35,092 nt of DNA from Scytonematopsis contorta HA4267-MV1 (GTDB lineage Bacteria; Cyanobacteriota; Cyanobacteriia; Cyanobacteriales; Nostocaceae): the NCBI GenBank assembly GCA_019359035.1, contig JAHHIC010000003.1:1-35092 (forward strand). The letters are read 5' to 3'. Below the pieces are notes generated by a model. It was not told the origin of the DNA. It made no database searches and saw only the letters and a program-made list of their open reading frames with translations. Below, in pieces: positions 1-7,390 of this stretch (the first letter of the stretch is position 1; the number at the start of each line of letters is the position of its first letter). A program made the translations under genes and the position numbers.

Positions 1-125
1 TTATAAAGAGAAATGAAATGCTAAAATATAGCTATGACAATTCTGTATTGCTTTAATCATATACTTTATAGCATAAACTAAACTGTTTAGTTTGCCCCTG
101 ATGACAGCTACGCTATATTCACCCC
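1..125. mobile_element. Right half of a 252-bp miniature inverted-repeat element (continues from 34966-35092)
   Basis: Positions 74-125 are the inverted complement of 34966-35017, with 4 mismatches in 52 positions. The outer end is CCCC at 122-125, immediately followed by TAATT at 126-130; the same TAATT at 34961-34965 precedes GGGG at the other end. Joining the window ends gives a 252-bp non-coding element with long terminal inverted repeats, each containing the near-palindrome AAACTAAACAGTTTAGTTT. GGGG termini with a 5-bp AT-rich target duplication resemble Tn3-family ends, so a Tn3-derived miniature element (TIME) is my inference. No transposase is encoded. Confidence 0.85.
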
Positions 126-130
126 TAATT

Positions 131-319
131 TATCAAAATCTAGATATCCTATTGATGACGCTTTCTGAAATTCGTAATCTTTTTGGTCGAGAAAATAAGC
201 CAGGTGAACTATTTTTAGATAACATTTTTTGTATTGAATATGAAGATATGGGGTTACAGCTGTGGTTTCAAGATGATATAGTTACAAATGCTACTTGTTA
301 TGGTCTGATAGAAGATTAG
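131..319 (+). pseudogene. C-terminal part of an immunity-like gene split by the miniature element
   Basis: This stretch encodes 62 residues ending CYGLIED before the stop. It has no start of its own; an apparent ATG at 92 lies within the element. It is in exact frame with the gene that begins at 34741 once the 252-bp element and one TAATT copy are removed, giving a 137-residue protein. The restored middle reads ...NCYDQLI-YQNLDILLMTLSEI.... The restored protein resembles small cytosolic immunity proteins that accompany polymorphic toxins. The family call rests on sequence style and on the toxin remnant just upstream at 34137-34361. Confidence 0.8.
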
Positions 320-380
320 TGCGTTTTTAAGTTATAAATTCTGTTTTGGTGATGAGGATGCGTTAAGTTTTGAGATTGAG

Positions 381-671
381 TTAATCTGTAAATATAGATT
401 TTAAATCGCGATAACCGCTAATCACGCGCACGATTACAATACTATCGTCCAATACGTGGTAAAATATAATGTAGCCTTCTACGGGTATCCCTCTCAACGT
501 TGGGTCAAGAGAGCTGTAACTTCTTCCTATATTTGGGAATTGTGTTAAGTACTGACATCTCTTATTAAACTCTTGTGTAAATCGTTCCCCTGCGTCAATA
601 TTGCGACTCAGAAAATAATCCAAAATATCATTTAAATCTTGAATAGCTTCTTTAGATATAACGTATTGCAT
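381..671 (-). CDS. parE: ParE/RelE-family toxin (pair 1)
   Basis: A 96-residue protein of the RelE/ParE superfamily. It shows the usual features: an N-terminal helix pair (EAIQDLNDILDYFLSRN), a central FPNIGRSY segment, a GIPVEGYIIFY strand and a C-terminal VISGYRDL segment. ParE proteins classically inhibit DNA gyrase, while RelE relatives cleave mRNA; the sequence alone does not decide which applies. It lies directly downstream of its antitoxin gene, with a 1-base overlap (TAATG), so the two are co-translated. It is clearly paralogous to the toxin at 27095-27397, sharing SRNIDAGERF, GRSY and SGYRDL. It probably stabilises the plasmid by post-segregational killing. Confidence 0.9.
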   Translation of the reverse strand: MQYVISKEAIQDLNDILDYFLSRNIDAGERFTQEFNKRCQYLTQFPNIGRSYSSLDPTLRGIPVEGYIIFYHVLDDSIVIVRVISGYRDLKSIFTD

Positions 672-937
672 TATCCCTGATTCTCACGCGCTAATCGTAT
701 TTTTTCAGATAATTGTGCCATTACCACGGAACCATCAACCACCTCTCCACGTTCGACTTGAGCAAGTCCAACAGCTATTTTTTGACGGGTTTCTTCTTCC
801 CACTCCTGGTATCCCTTTTCCCATTCCTCCAGTAGTTTTAGAGCTTTGGCAATAACATCATCCGCATTTTCATATCTACCGCTAGCCATTTGTGTTTGAA
901 TAAATTGCTCGTGTTCGGGTTTCAGTTGAATATACAT
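671..937 (-). CDS. parD: ParD-like antitoxin (pair 1)
   Basis: An 88-residue antitoxin of the ParD/CC2985-like type. The N-terminal part (YIQLKPEHEQFIQTQMASG, then YENADDVIAKALKLLEEWE) is the ribbon-helix-helix DNA-binding dimerisation fold. The charged C-terminal helix (to ARENQG) would wrap the toxin. It is first in a two-gene unit with parE at 381-671. A purine-rich stretch, TAGAGGTAGGAA, just upstream of the start can serve as ribosome binding site. Autorepression of its promoter is expected from the family; the region upstream (938-1260) carries the repeats described separately. Confidence 0.9.
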   Translation of the reverse strand: MYIQLKPEHEQFIQTQMASGRYENADDVIAKALKLLEEWEKGYQEWEEETRQKIAVGLAQVERGEVVDGSVVMAQLSEKIRLARENQG

Positions 938-1336
938 ATTTCCTACCTCTAGATAATTAATACTATCACCAGTTATTATCTCTTAAAAACCAGAATGCTG
1001 TTAATTGCTGTCTGGTTAACATAGACCAGGTTTCTGCTATTTCTACACTGTTTGAGAAACTGACAGACGGATGGAAAACAGCTTTTCTCACCCTTATTTT
1101 ATCTAATTGGTTATGTTTTGATATTCCATGTCAAAATCAAGGTCAAAATTATGGTCAAAATCAAGGGGTACAGTAAGTCAATTTTGATGTTCCAAGTAAG
1201 TCAATTTTGATGTCATTTTCACCCTTGTTTCATTTGTCTGTGACTTAGTTTTTGACTTACTTTTTTGACCTGGTGAGGTTAAAGAGAATGGACATAAGCC
1301 AGTCATATACCACATCCCCTTTACTATACCAATTAC
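938..1336. other. 399-bp intergenic region containing an iteron-like repeat cluster
   Basis: No convincing gene is present. Besides the parDE promoter it holds a compact cluster of short repeats (1130-1213), with inverted partial copies at 1241-1260 (TGACTTA, TTTTTGACTTAC). It lies between the 3' end of the minus-strand ATPase operon and the start of parDE pair 1. Confidence 0.7.
1130..1213. repeat. Iteron cluster: 3 x 12 bp and 2 x 19 bp direct repeats
   Basis: GTCAAAATCAAG occurs at 1130-1141, as the variant GTCAAAATTATG at 1142-1153, and again at 1154-1165: a tandem array of exact 12-bp period. It is followed by two identical 19-bp copies of AGTAAGTCAATTTTGATGT at 1172-1190 and 1195-1213, spaced 23 bp. 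The core TCAAAAT/ATTTTGA relates the two sets in opposite orientation. Such phased repeats are typical of protein-binding sites at plasmid origins, partition sites or operators. Which of these applies here is not shown. Confidence 0.75.
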
Positions 1337-2785
1337 TTATCTATCTTCGTCGATTGGTCTACCGTTAAAGTGTCCGTATATTTGTGCTGCTTCAAACCAA
1401 CTGGGGAGTGTTTTCTCAACTTCTTCTAATTCATTCCCACTGGTATCAACTAATCCATGTACAATTTGTACTCTTGGTAATGGTGTTTCTCCATTTGCAG
1501 AAAACTTTTTCATTTGAATTGTGCCAGCTTTACGTGCTTCAAATGTACCCTCTACGGTGCTTTCATTAGTAAAGTAGTGGTTAATCCCTATAAAAAACTC
1601 TTTCGCTTTTCTGGTGTCTGTCAGGTGCATAGAGAAAAATCTCATAGCTGGTTCTTTACAGGATGGTATTTTTTTAAGGTTAGTAAATTCGTCAATAATT
1701 AACTGCTGCTTTTGTCTTGGTACTTCTTTGATTCTGCCTAACCAGCGGTCACAAGCATCTTCTAAAGCTTGTCCGATTTCTTCTTCTGATTCTGCTTTAA
1801 TTTGTGCATCCAATAATTGCCAAACCTTCCAGTTTTCTCCAGTAGCATGACGGTCAATTAGCTGATAAATTGAAGCATCAAAACAATATTTTCTAACTAG
1901 CGCAATACAAGAAGCTGTGTTGGTCTTACCGCTTCCTTGGGAACCAATTAGCCATAAAGGTTTGTTATTTTTAATGATTGTGTATAACCAACCATCCTCC
2001 CATCTTTTTAATGCTTCTATTAGTTGATTTACCCTTTCTTGGATGTTACCTTCTGGGTTGTTAGACGTTTCTAAATCATTGCTCTTATTTTTCTTTAACA
2101 TTTTCTCACTTTCCTTATCCGCTTTGTTCTTGTCTCTAATATTTTCTGCAATGGTTTTATTCATCTCCGAATCAGCTAAATCAAATTGCTTGAGGGCTGA
2201 TGCGTGGGTTTTCTCCTGTATTTCCTCTTGCTTTTTAACCCTATCCTTAATCGCGTCTACTGGAATAAAACCAGATTTAACCCTTTGTTTATCCCAGTTA
2301 CTATTAATAGTTTGTGATTTGAAATCTCTCTCATTTCTAGCCCTGACTCCAGTAAGTTTGATGCTGGTTTTATACCCTTCTAATTCCCAATGGGCATTTT
2401 CTTCATTGATTTCACATTTCTTGCTCCAAGCTAGATACCCTAATCCAAAAGATATGGGAGCTATAATAAACCACTTCACATCTGATTTTGTTTTAGGAAT
2501 ATTCCTTAACTGGAGTGATGATTCTGGAATTGGTAACGAGGCTTCAAACTGTTGTTGTTCCCAAACTTCTTTTAGTAATTTATGCTCGTATCTACAATAT
2601 TTCTTATCTAATTCTGCTTGGGAATCTGCACGTTTTTTGATATGTCTCTGTCCTTTATTAATAGTTGTTGGGCAAAATCTAACAATTACTACATCAAAAG
2701 GTCTTGTAGATTGACCCAAATATAATGCTGATGATAAAGCTACAACTATCCCCGAAACTGATAAGCCAGAGTAAGGTATTTTCAT
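1337..2785 (-). CDS. Membrane-anchored P-loop ATPase, last gene of an unknown operon
   Basis: A 482-residue protein. The N-terminus has a hydrophobic segment (residues about 8-25), and a second hydrophobic stretch (IIAPISFGLGYLAW) lies near residue 110. A charged helical linker rich in E and K precedes the ATPase domain. Walker A GSQGSGKT is at residues 281-288 and Walker B LIIDEF has D365 and E366. The organisation (N-terminal membrane anchor, cytosolic P-loop domain) resembles conjugative coupling proteins and FtsK/HerA-type motors. I cannot assign it to TraD/VirD4, and its C-terminal part is unfamiliar. It follows the membrane protein at 2788 by 2 bases and is probably co-translated. With a relaxase elsewhere on the plasmid, a DNA-pumping or mobilisation role is plausible but unproven. 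Confidence 0.7.
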   Translation of the reverse strand: MKIPYSGLSVSGIVVALSSALYLGQSTRPFDVVIVRFCPTTINKGQRHIKKRADSQAELDKKYCRYEHKLLKEVWEQQQFEASLPIPESSLQLRNIPKTKSDVKWFIIAPISFGLGYLAWSKKCEINEENAHWELEGYKTSIKLTGVRARNERDFKSQTINSNWDKQRVKSGFIPVDAIKDRVKKQEEIQEKTHASALKQFDLADSEMNKTIAENIRDKNKADKESEKMLKKNKSNDLETSNNPEGNIQERVNQLIEALKRWEDGWLYTIIKNNKPLWLIGSQGSGKTNTASCIALVRKYCFDASIYQLIDRHATGENWKVWQLLDAQIKAESEEEIGQALEDACDRWLGRIKEVPRQKQQLIIDEFTNLKKIPSCKEPAMRFFSMHLTDTRKAKEFFIGINHYFTNESTVEGTFEARKAGTIQMKKFSANGETPLPRVQIVHGLVDTSGNELEEVEKTLPSWFEAAQIYGHFNGRPIDEDR

Positions 2786-2787
2786 GC

Positions 2788-3363
2788 TTACCTCCTATCC
2801 AGGGAATCAATAATTGTGTAAATTCCTCCTAACCCCACAAGTACAACAACTATGAAGATATTTCTTTGCTGGCTGTCGGGTAAGTTATTAAACTGTTCTA
2901 CTTTATTTTGTAATGCGTTATAGGTTTCTTTTGAACTGTCAGCCATCTTTAATAAGTCACCTGTCGCATTCCAAATAATAAAGCAGGCAACCAAAGTACT
3001 GAAACCAAACTTGATTAATTTACCCATACCCTCTATATTCCACTCCCCATCTTTTCTATCTAAATTAAAAGCATCAAAGCAATCTCTATTGGTAATATTA
3101 TTAATTAAAACGCTCAGAGCCATTGCTAGCCCTACTCCCTGATTTCCAATTGTTAGGATTAAAAACCTCGCAATCGAATATGAAGTAAGACCCCAAAAGC
3201 CAGCTTCTATCCCCTTGAGTACCGATTGGTTTTTATTTAATCTCTTTTGTAAATTCTCCTTGTATTTTTGGATTGATTCGATTTCATCTGGTGTAAAACT
3301 ACTATCTGACTCAATTGGGTAATTTGATTGTGGTGTATCATCTGACTCAAAATTTGGTAACAT
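2788..3363 (-). CDS. Small integral membrane protein of the ATPase operon
   Basis: 191 residues, not recognised. The N-terminal 50 residues are charged and cytosolic-looking. Hydrophobic segments follow at roughly residues 55-90 (one or two spans, containing GVGLAMALSVLI), 115-137 (FGFSTLVACFIIW) and 167-187 (NIFIVVVLVGLGGIYTI). The gene ends 2 bases before the P-loop ATPase gene begins. Tight coupling suggests the two proteins form a membrane complex. The start ATG (3361-3363) is used because the next gene upstream ends about 65 bases away. Confidence 0.65.
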   Translation of the reverse strand: MLPNFESDDTPQSNYPIESDSSFTPDEIESIQKYKENLQKRLNKNQSVLKGIEAGFWGLTSYSIARFLILTIGNQGVGLAMALSVLINNITNRDCFDAFNLDRKDGEWNIEGMGKLIKFGFSTLVACFIIWNATGDLLKMADSSKETYNALQNKVEQFNNLPDSQQRNIFIVVVLVGLGGIYTIIDSLDRR

Positions 3364-3428
3364 AGCATTGCATTAATTTATTAATATTGCTGCTGGATTG
3401 ATAGATGAACAGCAGCAATTTTATTACT

Positions 3429-4082
3429 CTAAGAGAAAATCTCTCTAACACTATTCCACAGCTTGACAACAGGATTTGTAGAGAACTGTTTGCGGGGAAT
3501 CAAGCTTAAATTACTGTCTGAGCCATTTTCTAGAATATGTTGAATTTTCTTTTCTTCGTATTCATCATCTGCTTTCATCTGAGCTAAAAATGGCTTGTTT
3601 GATATTCCCTCAAACTTAGCTTGCATTTCCACATCTACCATTTGTGAGTCTATCCAGGCTTGCAGTTCGATAATATCTATTGCATCATCATGACGCTGGG
3701 TTTCTTTCTCCAAATTGGCGAACAATTGCTGTTTGTATTCTTCAATTTGGTTCAGGAATCTGGTGTTTTCTAGAGTTACGTCACCAGCAGATTTATCAAT
3801 TGCGGATGCTGCTTTACCACCAGTGCGGTAAATATCAGCTAGGGCTGTGTTATATTCTTTGGTTCCATCAATATAATCCTTGAGATTTTCTCGGATAATG
3901 GGCATAGCCATTTGCAAGCGTTCTCCAGTCTTACCCATATCTCCTATCTGTTTGAGTGATTTTTCATCACCCATTGCAGCCTTTACTATTAGAGATTTGG
4001 TAATACCAAACTTCTTCTCTGTTGCTTTGGATATATTTTTACCGTAACTTGAAACGTGGTCACGAACATATTTAGCTTTCAT
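3429..4082 (-). CDS. Conserved-looking soluble protein of the ATPase operon
   Basis: 217 residues, predicted helical and soluble, with no recognised domain. The N-terminal half is basic (MKAKYVRDHVSSYGKNISKA); the middle (residues about 100-170) is rich in E, Q and D and could form a helical bundle. A glycine-rich patch (DIYRTGGKAASAIDKSAG) and a GDMGKTGERLQMA segment look like loops, but neither is a proper P-loop. The ATG is preceded by AGGAGACAA, a good ribosome binding site. Expected to act with its operon neighbours; the function is unknown. Confidence 0.6.
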   Translation of the reverse strand: MKAKYVRDHVSSYGKNISKATEKKFGITKSLIVKAAMGDEKSLKQIGDMGKTGERLQMAMPIIRENLKDYIDGTKEYNTALADIYRTGGKAASAIDKSAGDVTLENTRFLNQIEEYKQQLFANLEKETQRHDDAIDIIELQAWIDSQMVDVEMQAKFEGISNKPFLAQMKADDEYEEKKIQHILENGSDSNLSLIPRKQFSTNPVVKLWNSVREIFS

Positions 4083-4090
4083 TTGTCTCC

Positions 4091-4204
4091 TTAGTATTTG
4101 CAGTAGCCATCACAAATCCATCCCTCTTTAATTAATCTTCTTTCTTGTTGTTCTGGAGTTAGGGGTTTAAGTCGTTCAAGGGTTTGTAAAAGCAAGGGAA
4201 TCAT
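4091..4204 (-). CDS. Possible very small protein between operon genes
   Basis: A 37-codon frame starting MIPLLLQTLERLKPLT and ending GWICDGYCKY lies in the 156-base gap between two operon genes. The reading frame is open further upstream and encodes a hydrophobic stretch (FNLIVFVGVSIIF) that would make a single membrane span, but no ATG, GTG or TTG start was found for the longer version. The paired cysteines at the end are notable. No clear ribosome binding site precedes the ATG, so this is tentative. Confidence 0.35.
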   Translation of the reverse strand: MIPLLLQTLERLKPLTPEQQERRLIKEGWICDGYCKY

Positions 4205-4238
4205 AAAAATAATGGATACCCCTACAAATACTATGAGA

Positions 4239-5045
4239 TTAAACTTGGATTGACTTTGATTTCTTCTTTCGTAGCATGTCGATAGTTGATAATGTTCTTC
4301 TCTGAAAAAATTTATCTTGATGTTGTAATCTGGTTAAGGATTGTTGAAGATTGGTTAACATATTTTCGAGTCGTTTTACTTTCTTTCCTGATGAGTAATT
4401 CTCTACCTCACCCAACATGAGGGTAAATTTTGTGTTGGATTGTTCTGTTTGGTAGTCAATAAATCGGATTAATTCTTCTTTGACTGCGGCAATAAATTCA
4501 TCCTCTGAGACGAATTGGTTGTCTAATTCATCAGCTACTAATGCTATTTGTTCGGATGTTAGAGCAAAGCCCAATTCAATAGCTTGGAGGTTAATTTCTA
4601 AATTTTTCTCTTGGTCGGATATGACTAAATCTGATGATGATTCGGGGGTGTAGTTTTCTTCAACTGGTAGTAAAGTGCTATTTTCTTCTGTTGCTTGTTC
4701 TACTGGCTGGATTGCTGTTTCTTCCATTGGTTCTTGTTTGGATGGTAGGAAGTTTTCTACAGAGGCTGCGATTTCTGACGATGTTGGATTGTCTATATCA
4801 GCAACAACAGGAGTGTTAATTTCTCTGTCCTCAGTTGGTAAACTGGTTATTTCCGAGTTATTAGTGATTAATTCAGAATTGTTTTTCAGCATTTTGATGA
4901 CGTAGGATACAATGTCCGCTTTATTTTCCAAAATGTTCTCACCATCTGGACAAACGCTATTAATCGCTTTTCTGATTTGGTCAGAGGTAGGGTTATAACC
5001 TTCTTGTTTAACCGACTTCCGAATGTTTTCGATGTAGTTTTTCAT
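4239..5045 (-). CDS. Acidic, coiled-coil protein of the ATPase operon
   Basis: 268 residues, unrecognised. The N-terminal segment (residues 1-55, MKNYIENIRKSVKQEGYNPT...) is a compact domain with DQIRKAINSVCPDG. Residues about 60-150 are a low-complexity acidic linker full of E, S, P and T. A second folded stretch (about 150-200) contains LGFALTSEQIALVADELDNQ. The basic C-terminus has a predicted coiled coil (KKVKRLENMLTNLQQSLTRL) and ends RKKKSKSIQV. Its start overlaps the stop of the upstream gene by 4 bases (ATGA), implying translational coupling. The domain order (head, acidic tether, coiled coil) suggests a scaffold or DNA-binding adaptor. Confidence 0.6.
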   Translation of the reverse strand: MKNYIENIRKSVKQEGYNPTSDQIRKAINSVCPDGENILENKADIVSYVIKMLKNNSELITNNSEITSLPTEDREINTPVVADIDNPTSSEIAASVENFLPSKQEPMEETAIQPVEQATEENSTLLPVEENYTPESSSDLVISDQEKNLEINLQAIELGFALTSEQIALVADELDNQFVSEDEFIAAVKEELIRFIDYQTEQSNTKFTLMLGEVENYSSGKKVKRLENMLTNLQQSLTRLQHQDKFFQRRTLSTIDMLRKKKSKSIQV

Positions 5046-5503
5046 GATTTTCCCTTCCCTAATTTGATAGTTGAATATTTAGCATCGTACATAAAAGCAG
5101 ATGCGAATACCTTTACTAATTCCTCTGCTTTATAGTTACGCTCCTTATCAAAATATTTCCCGTTTACTTGAGATACAGAACTTTGGAACCACCTAAGAAT
5201 AGTCGTGCGGTGAGCTTTATTTTTAGTTCGTTCCTGTAATTCTCTGAAGATTACATCTCCCTGAAAACTTACTTTTTGGCTTGCTAATATAGCTGCTTGT
5301 ACATGACAATCAATTAGCTGTTTTAGGGATAATTTGGTGTATTGCTTGGTAAGTTTTAATCCTGCAACTGTCTGGAGATTTTCTAACGTTACTTCCATGT
5401 GACAGTCACGTAAAATTCTCTTCAAACGATACCAAGCACTGTCTGAAATTCGACTTCCAAAATGCAATTCAAAGTATTTTTTGGCATCAAGATTACTTAG
5501 CAT
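5042..5503 (-). CDS. First gene of the ATPase operon; unknown helical protein
   Basis: 153 residues, with no family recognised. It is basic and helical with a possible helix-turn-helix in the N-terminal half (DSAWYRLKRILRDCHMEV) and a second candidate near RTTILRWFQSSVSQVNGKYF. A DNA-binding regulator or adaptor is possible; this is weak inference. AGGAG directly abuts the ATG, so the spacing is unusually short. The next gene begins within its stop codon (ATGA overlap at 5042-5045). The promoter is expected in the 5504-5974 gap. Confidence 0.6.
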   Translation of the reverse strand: MLSNLDAKKYFELHFGSRISDSAWYRLKRILRDCHMEVTLENLQTVAGLKLTKQYTKLSLKQLIDCHVQAAILASQKVSFQGDVIFRELQERTKNKAHRTTILRWFQSSVSQVNGKYFDKERNYKAEELVKVFASAFMYDAKYSTIKLGKGKS

Positions 5504-5974
5504 CTCCTACTACCAAACTGTATTAATTGTTCTTTAAACTATCGTTAAACTGCACGGGCGTTACTTTGCACAATCACCCACGCACCAGCAACTGCAACCA
5601 CGATTTTTCGGTATTTCTGGTCTTGAGAGAATTTTGCAACCGCACGCAGAACTGGGATAAGTAAGGGCTGAAATTAAGGTCGCTCGTTCCCAATTCTGTG
5701 TGCAAATCAAGGGCAACTGCTTGAGGAATGGTACTTGCAGCATTTACTGTCAAGTGTCCTTACCTTGCACTCTCATAAGCTTTCGGACGTGATTCCTGCC
5801 TCCTTGTACTTGTTGGATTTTTTAGGTGTCTGGGTACGGATGCTGGTTGATACGGGAAATAAATTCCGCTTCTTTTAACTATAGATGCTAATATAGCACT
5901 ATTCTGATAGCGATGGACATCAGTTAGATGGAAATAGTCAGAAAAAGACACTCAGGCATTACGATGGAGGTGTA
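5504..5974. other. 471-bp divergent intergenic region
   Basis: It separates the minus-strand ATPase operon from the plus-strand CopG-like gene and should hold both promoters. Short frames on the minus strand (5561-5743, 5760-5951) have no ribosome binding site or protein-like composition and I do not call them. A 13-bp interrupted palindrome TGCTA-ATA-TAGCA lies at 5886-5898. TTGACA on the minus strand near 5749-5754 is a possible -35 box. The composition is less AT-rich than neighbouring spacers, so a structured non-coding RNA cannot be excluded. Confidence 0.5.
5886..5898. promoter_or_regulatory. Palindrome upstream of the CopG-like gene, candidate operator
   Basis: TGCTA-ATA-TAGCA is a perfect 5-bp inverted repeat with a 3-base centre, 77 bases before the start of the ribbon-helix-helix gene at 5975. 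CTATTCTGATAG follows immediately (4-bp arms). Small RHH proteins usually repress their own promoters through such sites; binding here is inferred. Confidence 0.35.
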
Positions 5975-6178
5975 ATGAGAGTGAAAAGTGATGTGAGCAA
6001 GCGAATTAACGTAACGTTACCGGATACCTTATATGAAGAATTAGAACGTTGGGCAGAAGCACAAGGCAGACCTACCGCGAACCTTGCAGCATTTCTTATT
6101 GAAATTGGAGTAAAAGAAGGTAGAGACAAAGGCGAAATCCCACCACCAGTGCAACCCCAAAAAAAGGAAAAGAAGTAG
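5975..6178 (+). CDS. CopG-like ribbon-helix-helix DNA-binding protein
   Basis: 67 residues. The strand KRINVTLPDTLYEELERWAE followed by GRPTANLAAFLIEIGV is the standard ribbon-helix-helix arrangement of CopG/ParD/Arc-type repressors, which bind DNA as dimers through the N-terminal strand. The C-terminus is a basic proline-rich tail (PPPVQPQKKEKK). GGAGGTG lies 5 bases before the ATG, a strong ribosome binding site. It is the last gene before the long leader of the replication gene, so it may help control copy number as CopG does in other plasmids. That role is inferred from position. Confidence 0.8.
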   Translation: MRVKSDVSKRINVTLPDTLYEELERWAEAQGRPTANLAAFLIEIGVKEGRDKGEIPPPVQPQKKEKK

Positions 6179-6690
6179 AGTTGTAAACTGGCTGATTTCT
6201 TCTTCGCTCGTTGTTGAAACTGAAAACTTAGAGCGCCATTTGGCTATCTTACAGACTGGTCAAAGTGCTTGAGACCAGTTAGTGCATCTAGGATTACGTT
6301 AACTGATGCGGGTGTGAGTATGGCTTGCTCGAAATTTCCATATCATCCTAAGAGGAACATGTACTTGCGAAACAATATATAGCGAAAAGCGTTTTTTGCT
6401 TAACAACCGAGATATTATTGAATGCATAATTTTTATTTTTGGGAAATCAAAGATATTTTACTGAAGGTCTGTCTGCAGAATTAAAGTAAAATATTCTCTG
6501 GTAATCGTTCTTTGGCTTTATTGCACTTGCGGGAGGTCACATATCAGCAAAAGCCCTTAAATGCAAAGAACGCCTAAATTCAATGAATTTAAGCGCTTCT
6601 GCGTACAGATAAATTAAATACTTGGCGGAGGAGTTGAGTCTCTATAAACCTAATCAGTTAACTTCGCAGGTGACACTGTTGGATTCCTAG

Positions 6691-6747
6691 TTTGACACAG
6701 TTCTTCTTTCCACTGCCTGTACACATCTTACAACAAGTTGTGTCAAA
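6691..6747. repeat. Inverted repeat TTTGACACA / TGTGTCAAA
   Basis: TTTGACACA at 6691-6699 is matched by TGTGTCAAA at 6739-6747, with 39 bases between. It lies upstream of the replication gene and could be a protein-binding pair or a long hairpin. Confidence 0.5.
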
Positions 6748-6854
6748 TTGCGCTGTTTTTTTTGCCTTTTACGGCAACCTCAAATCGTAGCAGCCCATAC
6801 TTAGCGGAAAGACTCCTCCTCCAAGCGCTTCGGTACAAAAAATTTGGAGGGAGT

Positions 6855-6977
6855 ATGCATCTAGAAAAAATTGTCACAAAAATTAACCAGAAATTTACAA
6901 GCCGCAATGATGCGTACCAGCTTGTAAATTTATGCTTTGCCAGTAGAACCAGTAAATGGTTCACTCGGCACTATTAA
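6855..6977 (+). CDS. Possible small protein in the replication leader
   Basis: A 40-residue frame MHLEKIVTKINQKFTSRNDA... ending WFTRHY. GGAGGG is only 3 bases before the ATG. The frame contains the 11-bp hairpin at 6891-6931, so the DNA may be under selection for structure rather than coding. It could be a leader peptide affecting downstream expression. Unrecognised; weak support. Confidence 0.25.
   Translation: MHLEKIVTKINQKFTSRNDAYQLVNLCFASRTSKWFTRHY
6891..6931 (+). promoter_or_regulatory. 11-bp stem hairpin in the replication leader
   Basis: AAATTTACAAG (6891-6901) and CTTGTAAATTT (6921-6931) form a perfect 11-bp stem around a 19-base loop (CCGCAATGATGCGTACCAG). There is no T-tract, so it is not an ordinary terminator. 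It is a candidate attenuator, antisense-RNA target or Rep site. Confidence 0.5.
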
Positions 6978-7081
6978 CCGTTTTCAAAGAGGAAATCGAT
7001 TGGCACCTACGGTCAAAAGTCAATTCTGCAAGCATTGTCCCTCAGTCATTTTCATTTTATTAGTTTAAAAATAACATCAGT

Positions 7082-7166
7082 CCGCCCTCATCAACCTTCC
7101 CGATTGGAACCAACCCAAAAAAATATTTCACCAAAACGCTAACAGATTTTGAGTCCATGAGGGCGG
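7082..7166. promoter_or_regulatory. Long-range inverted repeat CCGCCCTCAT / ATGAGGGCGG
   Basis: CCGCCCTCAT at 7082-7091 pairs perfectly with ATGAGGGCGG at 7157-7166 across 65 bases. This 10-bp GC-rich stem stands out in an AT-rich leader about 225 bases before the Rep start. It could shape a control RNA or mark an origin structure. Confidence 0.5.
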
Positions 7167-7390
7167 GAAAACTGAAAAAATCTAAGGATGATGACCGACG
7201 GATAAGGCTTACAGAAATTCTAAGCAGGCAATTTGTAATAATATCGGGAATAAACGCACGCTATATAAATGCGAACTTAAACCCAGGAACGCAAAATTAA
7301 ACATAGCTCCGGACCACCTATTATTACAAATCACAAACTATTCTGACCGTAGTGGCTAATCGGCTCCCAAAAACAAAAGGAGACCGAACA

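Larger units (their letters stand above)
6179..7390. other. 1.2-kb structured leader/origin-like region before the replication gene
   Basis: No well-supported gene; several inverted repeats are present (6253-6278, 6691-6747, 6891-6931, 7082-7166), one of which overlaps a tentative 40-codon frame. A TATATAAAT stretch at about 7261-7269 is a possible promoter element for the Rep gene. In the related Synechocystis plasmid pSYSA, CyRepA expression is controlled through its 5' region and an antisense RNA, so this stretch is the obvious place for copy-number control and possibly the origin. That assignment is inference. Confidence 0.55.

Noticed and set aside
92-130. ATG at 92 as a true start for the 131-319 coding segment
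   Set aside because: It lies within the terminal repeat of the inserted element; the real start of this frame is at 34741 across the junction.
2043-2714. A 223-codon plus-strand frame opposite the ATPase gene
   Set aside because: It is the hydrophobic shadow of the charged minus-strand ATPase linker, which has the clear P-loop motifs; no ribosome binding site precedes it.
1337-2785. Calling the ATPase a type IV coupling protein
   Set aside because: The Walker motifs and N-terminal membrane segment fit, but no other VirD4/TraD signature or type IV secretion gene is present, so only a general ATPase call is justified.
5561-5951. Two minus-strand frames of about 60 codons in the divergent spacer
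   Set aside because: No ribosome binding sites, odd cysteine- and proline-rich composition, and no coupling to the operon.
7352-7390. GTG start 39 bases upstream for the replication protein
   Set aside because: The ATG at 7391 has a good AGGAG site at proper spacing; the GTG has none.
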